From positions 124,001 through 188,000 of the forward strand of contig VSPE01000001.1 in assembly GCA_009775225.1 (NCBI GenBank): a stretch of 64,000 nucleotides of DNA. The letters run 5' to 3'. Below the pieces are notes generated by a model. The model was not told the DNA's origin and did not search any database. It saw only the letters and a list, made by a program, of their open reading frames with translations. This stretch comes from Muribaculaceae bacterium. Its GTDB lineage: Bacteria; Bacteroidota; Bacteroidia; Bacteroidales; Muribaculaceae. Shown piece after piece: positions 52,587-60,838 of this stretch (position 1 is the stretch's first letter; each line of letters begins with the position of its first letter). The position numbers and the translations under genes were made by a program.

Positions 52587-52691
52587 GTCACTTCCCGTGT
52601 TGCCGCCCGCGGTACTATAGCCGGCGGTACATGCACTCTCCGCACTGCATATAGCGGTGCAGCCGTGGTGGTCGCGCGGCAAAATTTATAA
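52587..52691 (+). pseudogene. Possible 3' remnant of a secreted-protein gene
   Basis: A GC-rich frame from 52587 to the TAA at 52689-52691 reads VTSRVAARGTIAGG... and ends GAAVVVARQNL, loosely like the last strands of the sorting tails in this window. It begins exactly where the IS fragment ends and is followed within 20 bases by a perfect hairpin. I read it, with low confidence, as the surviving 3' end of a gene cut by the IS event. Confidence 0.3.
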
Positions 52692-52710
52692 AGTAATAGA
52701 TTACTAAGGG

Positions 52711-52776
52711 CAGGAGGGCGCTCTCTGTGAAGAGCGCCCTCCTGTTGTATCCGAGCGGCACACACCGCTTTTTTTT
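52711..52776 (+). terminator. Plus-strand hairpin pair with T-run
   Basis: A perfect 14-base stem (CAGGAGGGCGCTCT 52711-52724 with 52731-52744) is followed by a short AGCGG/CCGCT hairpin (52754-52758 with 52765-52769) and eight Ts (52769-52776). Such a plus-strand terminator has no intact plus-strand gene before it except the fragment above. Confidence 0.7.
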
Positions 52777-52782
52777 ATACGA

Positions 52783-52822
52783 TACTTTCCTTCGGCTCGG
52801 GTTCCCAAGCCGAAGGAAAGTA
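52783..52822 (-). terminator. Hairpin downstream of serS
   Basis: TACTTTCCTTCGGCT (52783-52797) pairs perfectly with 52808-52822, loop of ten bases. It lies 25 bases past the serS stop. There is no strong T-run on the minus strand. Confidence 0.65.
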
Positions 52823-52846
52823 CTTGTTTTACGAGGCCAAACAGTA

Positions 52847-54118
52847 TCAGTCGATGATGTCGAAGCCGGTGTATTTGCGCAGGCACTCGGGCACTACGAT
52901 GCCGTCGGGTGTCTGGTTGTTTTCGAGCAGCGCTGCCATTATGCGAGGAAGCGCGAGAGCCGAGCCGTTGAGTGTGTGGCACAGACGAGTCTTCTTGTCT
53001 TCGGCGCGGTAGCGGCATTTGAGGCGGTTGGCCTGGTATGTCTCGAAGTTCGATACCGACGATACCTCAAGCCAGCGGCCCTGGGCTGCGGAGTAAACTT
53101 CAAAGTCGAAGGTGATAGCCGACGTGAAGCTCATGTCGCCGCCGCAGAGGCGCAGGATGTGCCAGGGCAGACCGAGCTTTTCGAGTAGACCCTGCACGTG
53201 TGCCTTCATCTCTTCGAGGGCGGCGTAGGAGTCTTCGGGTTTCTCTATGCGTACTATCTCTACCTTGTCGAACTGATGCAGGCGGTTGAGACCACGCACG
53301 TCCTTGCCGTAGCTGCCGGCTTCGCGGCGGAAGCATGCCGAGTAGGCGCAGTTCTTCACTGGGAGCTTGTCGGCGGGGATAATTACGTCGCGGTAGAGGT
53401 TTGTTACAGGCACCTCGGCGGTAGGTATGAGGTAGAGCTTGTCGAGGTTGGCAAGGTACATCTGGCCCTCCTTGTCGGGAAGCTGGCCTGTGCCGTAGCC
53501 CGAAGCCTCGTTTACCACATAGGGGGGCTGCACTTCGAGGTATCCGGCGGCCGAAGCCTCGTCGAGGAAGAACTGTATGAGGGCGCGCTGCAGTTTGGCG
53601 CCTTTACCGAGGTAGACGGGGAAGCCGGCGCCGGTGATTTTCACGCCGAGGTCGAAGTCTATCAGATTGTATTTCTTGGCGAGTTCCCAGTGGGGGAGGG
53701 CATCGGTGCCTAACTCGGGCATGGGGCCGCCGGTAAGTTCTACCACATTGTCGGCGGCAGAAGTGCCTTCGGGCACTGCTGCGCAGGGCACGTTGGGTAT
53801 GTTGAGGAGCTCTTCGGTTATTTCCTGCTCGGTGCGGGCAAGCTCTTCGGCCAGAGCGCGCTGCTCTTCCTTTAGTACGGCCACGCCGGCTTTATCTTTC
53901 TCGGCGTCGTCTTTGCGGCCTTCTTTCATGGCCTTGCCGATTGAGGCGGCCATGCGGTTTAGCTCGGCTGCGGCGTTGTCGTTCTTGAGCTGGAGGCCTC
54001 GGCGGATGTCGTCGAGAGCGAGCACTCGGGCTATCGGTTTCTCACCCTTAAAGCCTTTCACGGCAAGACGAGCCACGATGCCTTCGGGGTCTGCTTTTAT
54101 CTGTTGTATGGTAAGCAT
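52847..54118 (-). CDS. serS: Serine--tRNA ligase
   Basis: This 423-residue protein has the N-terminal antiparallel coiled-coil arm that binds tRNA-Ser (residues about 30-105, rich in EQRALAEELARTEQE). The class II catalytic core follows, with motif 2 (CFRREAGSYGKDVRGLNRLHQFDKVE near residue 265-290) and motif 3 (NGSALALPRIMAALLENNQ near residue 385). Length and motif order are standard. It lies 31 bases downstream of the yqeY-like gene on the same strand and ends in a hairpin. Confidence 0.97.
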   Translation of the reverse strand: MLTIQQIKADPEGIVARLAVKGFKGEKPIARVLALDDIRRGLQLKNDNAAAELNRMAASIGKAMKEGRKDDAEKDKAGVAVLKEEQRALAEELARTEQEITEELLNIPNVPCAAVPEGTSAADNVVELTGGPMPELGTDALPHWELAKKYNLIDFDLGVKITGAGFPVYLGKGAKLQRALIQFFLDEASAAGYLEVQPPYVVNEASGYGTGQLPDKEGQMYLANLDKLYLIPTAEVPVTNLYRDVIIPADKLPVKNCAYSACFRREAGSYGKDVRGLNRLHQFDKVEIVRIEKPEDSYAALEEMKAHVQGLLEKLGLPWHILRLCGGDMSFTSAITFDFEVYSAAQGRWLEVSSVSNFETYQANRLKCRYRAEDKKTRLCHTLNGSALALPRIMAALLENNQTPDGIVVPECLRKYTGFDIID

Positions 54119-54149
54119 TGGTGTGATGTATTATAATCGAAGTAAAAAA

Positions 54150-54599
54150 TCAGGCGAGGAGCTCGCGTACTTTGGCGGAAATGGCTCGGCCGTCGGCTCG
54201 GCCTGCGAGGGCTTTTGTGGCCACGCCCATAACCTTGCCCATGTCGGCGGGCGACGAAGCTCCGACCTGTGCGATAATCTTCTTCAGTTCTTCGGTAAGC
54301 TCTTCATCGGAGAGCGCCTTGGGCAGATAAGCCTCTATCACGGCACATTCGTCGAGTTCGGTCTGTGCCAACTCCGGGCGGTTCTGCTCCTGATAGATGC
54401 GGGCGCTTTCGCGGCGCTGCTTGGCCATTTTCACCAGAATTTTCATAGCGGCCTCGTCGGTAAGCTCACCATTGGAGCCGGGGGCTGTCTTTCCTTCGAT
54501 AAATTCTTTCTTGATGCCGCGGAGTGCCTGGAGGCGCAGGCGGTCTTTGGCAAGCATGGCGGCCTTGATGTCGGCGTCGACTTGTGAATAAAAATCCAT
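54150..54599 (-). CDS. GatB/YqeY-domain protein
   Basis: This 149-residue protein starts MDFYSQVDADIKAAMLAKDRLRLQALRGI and is the all-helical YqeY family (AYLPKALSDEELTEELKKIIAQVGA; MGKVMGVATKALAGRADG, related to the GatB tail). The GatB tail domain binds tRNA in amidotransferases, but the free-standing protein has no firmly established role. It is the first gene before serS, an RNA-metabolism neighbour. TATTTTTG at 54636-54629 on the minus strand may be its -7 box. Confidence 0.93.
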   Translation of the reverse strand: MDFYSQVDADIKAAMLAKDRLRLQALRGIKKEFIEGKTAPGSNGELTDEAAMKILVKMAKQRRESARIYQEQNRPELAQTELDECAVIEAYLPKALSDEELTEELKKIIAQVGASSPADMGKVMGVATKALAGRADGRAISAKVRELLA

Positions 54600-54680
54600 G
54601 ATTAAGTCTGTTTTGTATTTTCAGACGGCAAAAATACAAAAAAATGCCCGAAAGGCAGTGTGGATACCGCAAAAAAATCG

Positions 54681-54688
54681 TATCTTTG
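54681..54688 (+). promoter_or_regulatory. -7 element of guaB
   Basis: TATCTTTG at 54681-54688 lies 28 bases before the guaB ATG. No TTG is visible at the expected distance. Confidence 0.5.
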
Positions 54689-54716
54689 CACGCAATAAAC
54701 CCCATACCACCTCCAG

Positions 54717-56198
54717 ATGAGTTCATTTATTGCAGACAGAGTGAAGATGGACGGACTTACATTCGACGATGTGCTCCTTATTCCGGCGTACTCGCAAGTC
54801 CTCCCGCGTGAAGTTAATCTTCAAAGCCGTTTTTCCCGTAATATAACTCTTAATGTGCCTATTGTGTCGGCGGCAATGGATACCGTCACTGAGTCGCAAC
54901 TGGCAATAGCCATAGCCCGCGAAGGCGGTCTGGGCGTTATACACAAGAACATGCCTATAGCAGAGCAGGCCCGCCAGGTACACGCCGTGAAGCGGGCCGA
55001 GAACGGCATGATTTACGACCCCGTGACTATTCGCTGCGGCTCTACCGTTGACGAGGCGCTCGCAATGATGAGTGAATACCATATCGGCGGTATTCCCGTG
55101 GTGGATGCCGAAGGAAAACTCAAAGGCATTGTCACAAACCGCGACCTCCGCTTCGAGCGCGACCACTCTCGCCATATCGACGAAGTGATGACCAGCGAGA
55201 ACCTTGTCACCACTACTTCCGGAACAAACCTTGAGGAGGCTGCCGACATCCTTCAGAAATATAAAATCGAGAAGCTCCCCGTAGTTGATAACGACGGCAA
55301 GCTTATCGGCCTCGTTACATATAAGGATATAACAAAAGCGAAAGACAAGCCCAATGCCTGCAAAGACTCGCGCGGACGTCTGCGTGTGGCTGCCGGTGTA
55401 GGTGTCACCGCCGACTCTATGGAGCGTGTCGACGCTCTTGTCGCTGCCGGTGTAGACGCAATTGTAATCGACACTGCACACGGCCACTCAAAAGGTGTGG
55501 TAGCCGTGCTCGAGGCCGTAAAGAAAAAATATCCCGAAATCGACGTAGTTGTCGGCAACATCGCCACCGGCGAGGCCGCGCGCTTCCTTGTGGAGCACGG
55601 CGCCGACGGTGTAAAGGTAGGCATCGGCCCCGGCTCTATATGCACCACCCGTATCATTGCCGGTGTGGGCGTGCCCCAGCTCTCGGCCGTGTACGACGTG
55701 GCCCGCGCTCTCGAAGGCACTGGTGTGCCTCTCATTGCCGACGGCGGCATACGCTATAGCGGCGATATTGTGAAGGCCCTTGCTGCCGGCGCTCACTCGG
55801 TGATGCTCGGCGGTATGCTCGCAGGTGTAGAGGAGTCGCCCGGCGACACTATCATCTTCAATGGACGCAAGTACAAGGCTTATCGCGGCATGGGCTCGCT
55901 CGAAGCTATGGAAAAAGGCTCGAAAGACCGCTACTTCCAGGGCAACGAGAACGATGTGAAGAAGCTCGTTCCCGAAGGAATTGCCGCACGCGTGCCCTAC
56001 AAAGGCTCGCTCTACGAAGTGGTGTACCAGATGCTCGGCGGACTCCGTGCCGGTATGGGATACTGCGGAGCCGCCGATGTGGAAGCTCTTCATCATGCGT
56101 CGTTTGCCCGCATCACAAATGCCGGTGTGGCCGAGAGTCACCCGCACGACGTGGCAATCACCGCCGAAGCGCCTAACTACAGCGCAGGAGCACAATAA
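54717..56198 (+). CDS. guaB: IMP dehydrogenase
   Basis: This 493-residue protein has the split TIM-barrel (residues about 1-92 and 205-480) interrupted by two CBS domains (about 95-205; MMSEYHIGGIPVVDAEGKLKG and EKLPVVDNDGKLIGLVTYKD pattern). The catalytic cysteine lies in the GIGPGSICTTRI loop near residue 305, with the GGMLAGVEESPG and MGSLEAM flap region after it. It oxidises IMP to XMP with NAD+, the committed step to GMP. A likely -7 box for the next gene lies just after its stop. Confidence 0.97.
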   Translation: MSSFIADRVKMDGLTFDDVLLIPAYSQVLPREVNLQSRFSRNITLNVPIVSAAMDTVTESQLAIAIAREGGLGVIHKNMPIAEQARQVHAVKRAENGMIYDPVTIRCGSTVDEALAMMSEYHIGGIPVVDAEGKLKGIVTNRDLRFERDHSRHIDEVMTSENLVTTTSGTNLEEAADILQKYKIEKLPVVDNDGKLIGLVTYKDITKAKDKPNACKDSRGRLRVAAGVGVTADSMERVDALVAAGVDAIVIDTAHGHSKGVVAVLEAVKKKYPEIDVVVGNIATGEAARFLVEHGADGVKVGIGPGSICTTRIIAGVGVPQLSAVYDVARALEGTGVPLIADGGIRYSGDIVKALAAGAHSVMLGGMLAGVEESPGDTIIFNGRKYKAYRGMGSLEAMEKGSKDRYFQGNENDVKKLVPEGIAARVPYKGSLYEVVYQMLGGLRAGMGYCGAADVEALHHASFARITNAGVAESHPHDVAITAEAPNYSAGAQ

Positions 56199-56217
56199 TA
56201 TTACGCAGGTTACGTTA

Positions 56218-56225
56218 TATCTTTG
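56218..56225 (+). promoter_or_regulatory. -7 element of the large PPIase gene
   Basis: TATCTTTG at 56218-56225 lies 38 bases before the ATG at 56264. It suggests that the PPIase gene can be transcribed separately from guaB. Confidence 0.45.
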
Positions 56226-56263
56226 TGCCTTCGGGCAAGATTATATAGACCATAAATAATAAA

Positions 56264-58186
56264 ATGAAAAAACACCTCTTAGCAGCCTTCATTGCGGCAG
56301 CCGCCGTTCTGCCGGCACTTGCCAAGGATGCCGACCCCGTGCTCATGACTGTAGACGGTCATGACGTGCGTGTGAGCGAATTTGAGTACCTCTACAATAA
56401 GAACAAGAGCCAGCAGCTTCAGCCTCAGACTATTGACGAGTACTTGCAGATGTTTATCGAGTACAAGCTCAAGGTAGCCGATGCCGAACACGCCGGCTTG
56501 CAGGATACCCCTGAGTTCGTAAGTGAGTACAACAAGTACCGTGCCGAGCTGGCAGCGCCTTATATGCGCGATACCGCTGTTGAAGACAGCCTTGTGCGTG
56601 CAGCCTATGAGCATCGCAAGTACGATGTGCTTGTAAGTCATATCATGCTTGAACGCACTCCCGCCAACAAAGCGCTTCTCGACTCTATCCGAACCGCTAT
56701 TGTGGCCGGAAACACAACCTTTGAGGCCGAGGCCCGCAAGAACTCGATAGACCGAGGCAGCAGCGCGCGCGGTGGTCTTATGGGCATGGTTATTCCCGAC
56801 CGTTTCCCTTATGCCTTCGAGGACGCCGCATATAACACCGCTCCCGGCGAAATCTCGCCCGTCACCGACTCCGGCATGGGCTATCACATAATCCGTGTGG
56901 AAAAGAAAACCCCTGCCGAAGGGGAGGTTGAGGCTTCGCACATACTTCGTCTCACTCAGGGCCGTACTCCCGGGCAGGCCGAAGATGCCCGTAGAGTCAT
57001 AGACTCAATCTATACTCTTGTTAAGGGCGGTGCCGACTTCGCCGACCTCGCCCGCCGCTATTCCGAAGACCCCGGCTCGGCCCGTATGGGCGGCGCTCTC
57101 GGTTGGTTCTCGCGCGGCACTATGGTGCATGAGTTCGACAGTGTTTCGTTCGCACTCCCCGACGGCGCTATATCCGAGCCTTTCGCAACGAACTTCGGCT
57201 ATCACATCGTGAAGCGTACAGGCCACCGCGGTGTCCCTGCGTTCGAAGATGTGGCAGGTGAGATTCGCGGCAACTTCTCCCGCGACGAGCGTGCTGACCT
57301 TCCCCGCCGTGCGCGTATCGCACGCTATTTGCAGGAGTACAAGGGCGCTGTCAGCACCGATGCAGTAGCCAAGGCACGCAAGGCAATCGAGGCTGCAGGC
57401 TCGTTCGACTCCGTGGCAATAGCTGAAGTATCGGCTATCTCCACCCCCGTAGCTACATATTCAGGCGGCAAAATCAGCTTTGCCGACATCATGCCGGCCG
57501 TGCTTGCCCCTGTAGGCTCCGACGTCGCCACTGCAGTGGATGCTATCGAGCTTGCTGCCCGGGCTGCTCTCGAAGACGCCGTGAGTTTGGCCGTGCGCGA
57601 CAACTTGCAGAAGACTGAACCCGATTACCGCAATCTTGTGAATGAATATCACGACGGTATTCTGCTCTATGAAATATCAAACCGCAATGTGTGGGAGCGT
57701 GCGTCAAAAGACCGCGAAGGCCTTGAGGCTTATTTCAAAGCGAATGCCGCCAAATACAGTTGGGAGCAGCCCAAGTTCAAGAGCTATATCTTCTTTGCCG
57801 AGAACGACTCTCTGCTAGACAAGGCTGTGGTGTATGCCGACTCTGTAGATGTTGCAGAACCCACTGCTTTTGTGCAGGCCATGCGCACACGCTTTGGCCG
57901 TGACATCAAAATCGAGCGCGTGATTGCAGCCAAGGGCGAGAATGCTATTACCGACTTCCTCGGATTCGACGGCCCCCGTCCTGAAGAGAACAAGTCGCGC
58001 TGGAAAGCTTATCGCGCATACAAGGGCCGCATCCTCGATGCTCCCGAAGAAGCTGCCGATGTGCGTGGCGCTGCTGTCACCGACTATCAGAACGAGCTTG
58101 ACCGCAAGTGGGTGGCCAAGCTCCACAAGAAGTATAAGGTAAAAGTAAACAAGAAAGTCTTCAAGGAACTGAAGGCCAAATACTGA
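56264..58186 (+). CDS. Periplasmic peptidylprolyl isomerase with two parvulin domains
   Basis: This 640-residue protein has a signal peptide (MKKHLLAAFIAAAAVLPALA). An N-terminal SurA-like helical region (VRVSEFEYLYNKN) precedes two tandem parvulin domains: about 120-215 (VSHIMLERTP, GLMGMVIPDRFPY, GMGYHIIRVEKK) and about 225-320 (ASHILRLTQG, GGALGWFSRGTMVHEFDS, NFGYHIVKRTGHR). A 300-residue C-terminal region follows with no motif I recognise, ending in a basic KKYKVKVNKKVFKELKAKY. It probably assists folding of outer-membrane or secreted proteins. It precedes, by nine bases, a PPIase-like lipoprotein gene. Confidence 0.93.
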   Translation: MKKHLLAAFIAAAAVLPALAKDADPVLMTVDGHDVRVSEFEYLYNKNKSQQLQPQTIDEYLQMFIEYKLKVADAEHAGLQDTPEFVSEYNKYRAELAAPYMRDTAVEDSLVRAAYEHRKYDVLVSHIMLERTPANKALLDSIRTAIVAGNTTFEAEARKNSIDRGSSARGGLMGMVIPDRFPYAFEDAAYNTAPGEISPVTDSGMGYHIIRVEKKTPAEGEVEASHILRLTQGRTPGQAEDARRVIDSIYTLVKGGADFADLARRYSEDPGSARMGGALGWFSRGTMVHEFDSVSFALPDGAISEPFATNFGYHIVKRTGHRGVPAFEDVAGEIRGNFSRDERADLPRRARIARYLQEYKGAVSTDAVAKARKAIEAAGSFDSVAIAEVSAISTPVATYSGGKISFADIMPAVLAPVGSDVATAVDAIELAARAALEDAVSLAVRDNLQKTEPDYRNLVNEYHDGILLYEISNRNVWERASKDREGLEAYFKANAAKYSWEQPKFKSYIFFAENDSLLDKAVVYADSVDVAEPTAFVQAMRTRFGRDIKIERVIAAKGENAITDFLGFDGPRPEENKSRWKAYRAYKGRILDAPEEAADVRGAAVTDYQNELDRKWVAKLHKKYKVKVNKKVFKELKAKY

Positions 58187-58195
58187 TACGCCGGC

Positions 58196-59065
58196 ATGAA
58201 CCGACTAAGAACAGTCATCGCCGCCGTTGCCGCCGGGCTTTTTACAGCCTGTGGCAGCGGCGGCGATGCCGCATACAGCCCCGATGTGCTTGTGGGCGTG
58301 GGTGGCGCGACTCTTACGCGCGCCGAGCTGAAGCGCATGATGCCCTCGGCTCTTGCGCCCGACGACAGCGCATCGCTTGCAAGGGTGCTTATACGCCGGT
58401 GGATAGACGAGCAGCTTGTAGACCGCGTGGCCGCTCAGGAAGTGGACCTTGAAGAGATAGACCGTCTTACGGCCGAATACAGGCGTCAGCTTATTATGAC
58501 GCAGTACCGCCGCGAGATGTCGCAGAAAGAGTCGGATGCGATGTTCGTTCCAGACTCCGTGCGTGCGTACTTCGATGCTCATAAAGATGATTTTGTGCTT
58601 GAGCGTCCGCTCGTAAAGGGCGTGTATCTCAAAGTGCCGGACGACAGCAAATCGCTCGCACTGCTCAGGCGCCTGTATAAGTCGGAGAAGGAAGGCGATA
58701 CCGACCGCCTCGAAAAAGAAGCGCCAAAGGCATCCATTCATTACGATTATTTCCGTGACCGCTGGGTTGACCTTGAGCAGATTGAGACCCGTATTCCTGT
58801 AGCTTTCGGTGAGCGGGAGATGCAGGCACTGAGTTCTCATCACAGTCTCGATATTTCGGGCGGCGGATTTGTATATCTTCTTGATATCGACGATTATTTG
58901 CCGGCCGGCTCTCCTATGCCCTATGAAGCTGCAAAACCTTTGGTGCGTGAGCGCCTGCTCACACTGAGGCGTCTCGACTACGACAAGCGCCTGCGCAATG
59001 CCTTGTATGCCGCCGGAGTGGAGAACGGAACAGTGGTGTATCCCAATCAAAATCCGCTGAAATAA
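58196..59065 (+). CDS. Lipoprotein with degenerate PPIase/SurA-like fold
   Basis: This 289-residue protein starts MNRLRTVIAAVAAGLFTACGSGG, a lipoprotein signal with lipobox GLFTAC. The rest follows the SurA-like layout: VGGATLTRAELKRMM near the start, IRRWIDEQLVDRVAAQ, and an inserted middle domain (AYFDAHKDDFVLERPLVKGVYLKV) in place of a full parvulin. The central motif GYHI is absent, and SGGGFVYLLDIDDYL takes the place of that strand. It is probably a partner of the upstream PPIase in outer-membrane protein assembly without isomerase activity. Two terminator hairpins follow. Confidence 0.82.
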   Translation: MNRLRTVIAAVAAGLFTACGSGGDAAYSPDVLVGVGGATLTRAELKRMMPSALAPDDSASLARVLIRRWIDEQLVDRVAAQEVDLEEIDRLTAEYRRQLIMTQYRREMSQKESDAMFVPDSVRAYFDAHKDDFVLERPLVKGVYLKVPDDSKSLALLRRLYKSEKEGDTDRLEKEAPKASIHYDYFRDRWVDLEQIETRIPVAFGEREMQALSSHHSLDISGGGFVYLLDIDDYLPAGSPMPYEAAKPLVRERLLTLRRLDYDKRLRNALYAAGVENGTVVYPNQNPLK

Positions 59066-59069
59066 CGAA

Positions 59070-59144
59070 GGCGGAGCGATGACATCCTTGTCATCGCTCC
59101 GCCTGTCAACATAAAACGGCGGGCCCGCACAGGCCTGCCGTTTT
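59070..59144. terminator. Two hairpins between convergent lipoprotein and SDR genes
   Basis: GGCGGAGCGATGACA (59070-59084) pairs perfectly with 59089-59103, loop TCCT. AAAACGGCGGGCC (59113-59125) pairs with GGCCTGCCGTTTT (59132-59144), one G-T pair. The second has A- and T-runs at its two ends, so it works in both directions. Confidence 0.85.
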
Positions 59145-59177
59145 CTATTAATAATGCTGTACTCTTGTTTAAGATTT

Positions 59178-59915
59178 TCAGTCGATAAGCTCGATGCGGC
59201 GCCACAGGCAGTCCGGTACGAGTTTCCACAGAGCTGTCACCACAGCCCAGCGGGAGTCGATTACGGCAACGCGGTGTGCGCGGAGCATGGCTTTTTCGAG
59301 CCTTGGAGCCACATAGTCGATGCTCATTTCCATGGGGTAGTCTTTTTTGCCGTTGAGCAGGGGAGTGTCTACAAAGCCGGGACGGATGTCGGTGATAGCC
59401 ACATTTACGCGCTGTTGGTGTGCGAGCTGGTCGAGAGCCTGCAGATACGTCCACTGATAGCGTTTAGAAGCCGAGTAGGTGGCGGAAATGCCTATGCCCT
59501 TTGTTCCGGCTACCGAGGTGATGGCGGCAATATGACCGCGGTGCACGTTGGCCGTGTCTTTGAAGTACTTATAGGCTGCATTTACTATGCGGGTGAAGCC
59601 TTTTACGTTCACATCGAGAGTCTCCATGTCGCGGGCGTTGTCCAACTCGGGGTTCCGCCAGCCGCATCCGGCGGCATAGAGCAGGTAGTCCATGCCGTCG
59701 ATAAGCTCGATGAGCTTGTAGAAGCGCTCTACGGCGTCGTCAGCGGTGACGTCGATAGTCATATATTCCACTCTGTCGGGGTAGAGTGCCTTGATTTCTT
59801 TGAGAGGTGCTTCGCGGCGTGCTGCTATGCCTACACGCCAGCCAAGGCGAGCGAAGTCGGTGGCGACGCGCATGCCCATGCCGGAGGATGCTCCGATGAT
59901 GATTATTTTTTTCAT
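59178..59915 (-). CDS. SDR-family short-chain dehydrogenase/reductase
   Basis: This 245-residue protein has the Rossmann SDR signature: IIIIGASSGMG (cofactor loop, residues 4-14), LYAAGCGW (the NNAG-like segment, near 80), ITSVAG (catalytic serine region, near 132) and YSASKRY (catalytic Tyr-x-x-x-Lys, near 145-150), then IRPGFVDTPLL. Substrate is unknown. It is the last gene of the six-gene minus-strand unit, and its ATG overlaps the stop of the DUF6048 gene by four bases (59912-59915). A bidirectional terminator follows. Confidence 0.92.
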   Translation of the reverse strand: MKKIIIIGASSGMGMRVATDFARLGWRVGIAARREAPLKEIKALYPDRVEYMTIDVTADDAVERFYKLIELIDGMDYLLYAAGCGWRNPELDNARDMETLDVNVKGFTRIVNAAYKYFKDTANVHRGHIAAITSVAGTKGIGISATYSASKRYQWTYLQALDQLAHQQRVNVAITDIRPGFVDTPLLNGKKDYPMEMSIDYVAPRLEKAMLRAHRVAVIDSRWAVVTALWKLVPDCLWRRIELID

Positions 59916-60838
59916 TCAGCTTGGATTTCGGGTTCTGACTCTATAACATCGTCGGGCTTTGCCTTGTTCAGATGAGTAAGCCCGAATGTGTATATGATAG
60001 AGAAACTTCCCGAAACGTTGCTGCCCCGCGAGCCGAAGCCCGGAATGTACCATGGCTTGCCGTAGGGGGCATCGCTCTGGTGCAGCAGTGCCTGATACTT
60101 CACCGTCCAGCCTGCCGAGACAGGGCCGGCCAGTTTTACGCGCACGCCGGCTGTGATTTCTCCCCACCCGACGGTAGCTCGCTGCGAGGGAATATTGAAG
60201 GTTGCTGTCTCGCCCCAGTAAGATGAGTTGAGGGTTACGTTGTCGATGTTGTAGCTGAAGTTGGAGAAGCCGTAGCGCAGTCCGGCGAATAGCGAATAAT
60301 TCGGGTTGGAGTTGAAGAGGAAGTTATAGTTCGCGCCTATGCGGAAGTATGCGCTCAGAGGCGAGCGGTAGGTGTAGTTCATGCCTTCCGGCTTGTAGTC
60401 GGCGGTGCCGAGGCCTACCTCTATAATCGGCTTGTAGCGGTTGTGCAGCGAAAGCTCGACCCAGGCGTCGGCCACACCGTATTTTTGTCCGAAAGCTCGC
60501 ATCAGCGGGTCCCAGATGTTCACACCTACGCTTAATGCGTGGAAGAGGGGAACTTCCATTTTGGGTACGCGGCCTATGACGGTGGAGTCCATAAGCCATT
60601 CCTGGCCTGTCACAGTGTCGACAAATACGGTTATACCCTTGTCGTCGACGTAGCTTACAGAGTTGGCACGGCGCTTTGCATTGATGCGTGCGGTGTCCGA
60701 CGCTGTTTCGTTTACGGCCTGCACTGTGGTTGTTGCCGGCGTTTCGACGGGAGTCATGCGGCGGCGCGCCGAGGCGGGGAGTACGGCTCCAAGCGCCACA
60801 AGGGCCAGCAGTAATATTATGGCTGATTTACGTGTCAT
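59912..60838 (-). CDS. DUF6048 family outer-membrane beta-barrel protein
   Basis: This 308-residue protein starts MTRKSAIILLLALVALGAVLPASA, a signal peptide. After a short charged linker (MTPVETPATTTVQAVNET) comes an eight-stranded-barrel-like pattern: SVGVNIWDPLMRAFGQKYG, AYFRIGANYNFLF, YSLFAGLRYGFSNFSYN and GWTVKYQALLHQ. It ends in acidic residues. I know this family as DUF6048, usually next to DUF6452, and the role is unknown. The start overlaps the DUF6452 stop and the stop overlaps the SDR start, each by four bases, so the three are translationally coupled. Confidence 0.85.
   Translation of the reverse strand: MTRKSAIILLLALVALGAVLPASARRRMTPVETPATTTVQAVNETASDTARINAKRRANSVSYVDDKGITVFVDTVTGQEWLMDSTVIGRVPKMEVPLFHALSVGVNIWDPLMRAFGQKYGVADAWVELSLHNRYKPIIEVGLGTADYKPEGMNYTYRSPLSAYFRIGANYNFLFNSNPNYSLFAGLRYGFSNFSYNIDNVTLNSSYWGETATFNIPSQRATVGWGEITAGVRVKLAGPVSAGWTVKYQALLHQSDAPYGKPWYIPGFGSRGSNVSGSFSIIYTFGLTHLNKAKPDDVIESEPEIQAE

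Noticed and set aside
52493..53018. Minus-strand frames covering the IS stub and the serS 3' end
   Set aside because: They are Arg/Ala-rich with no similarity to known domains, and overlap terminators and serS.
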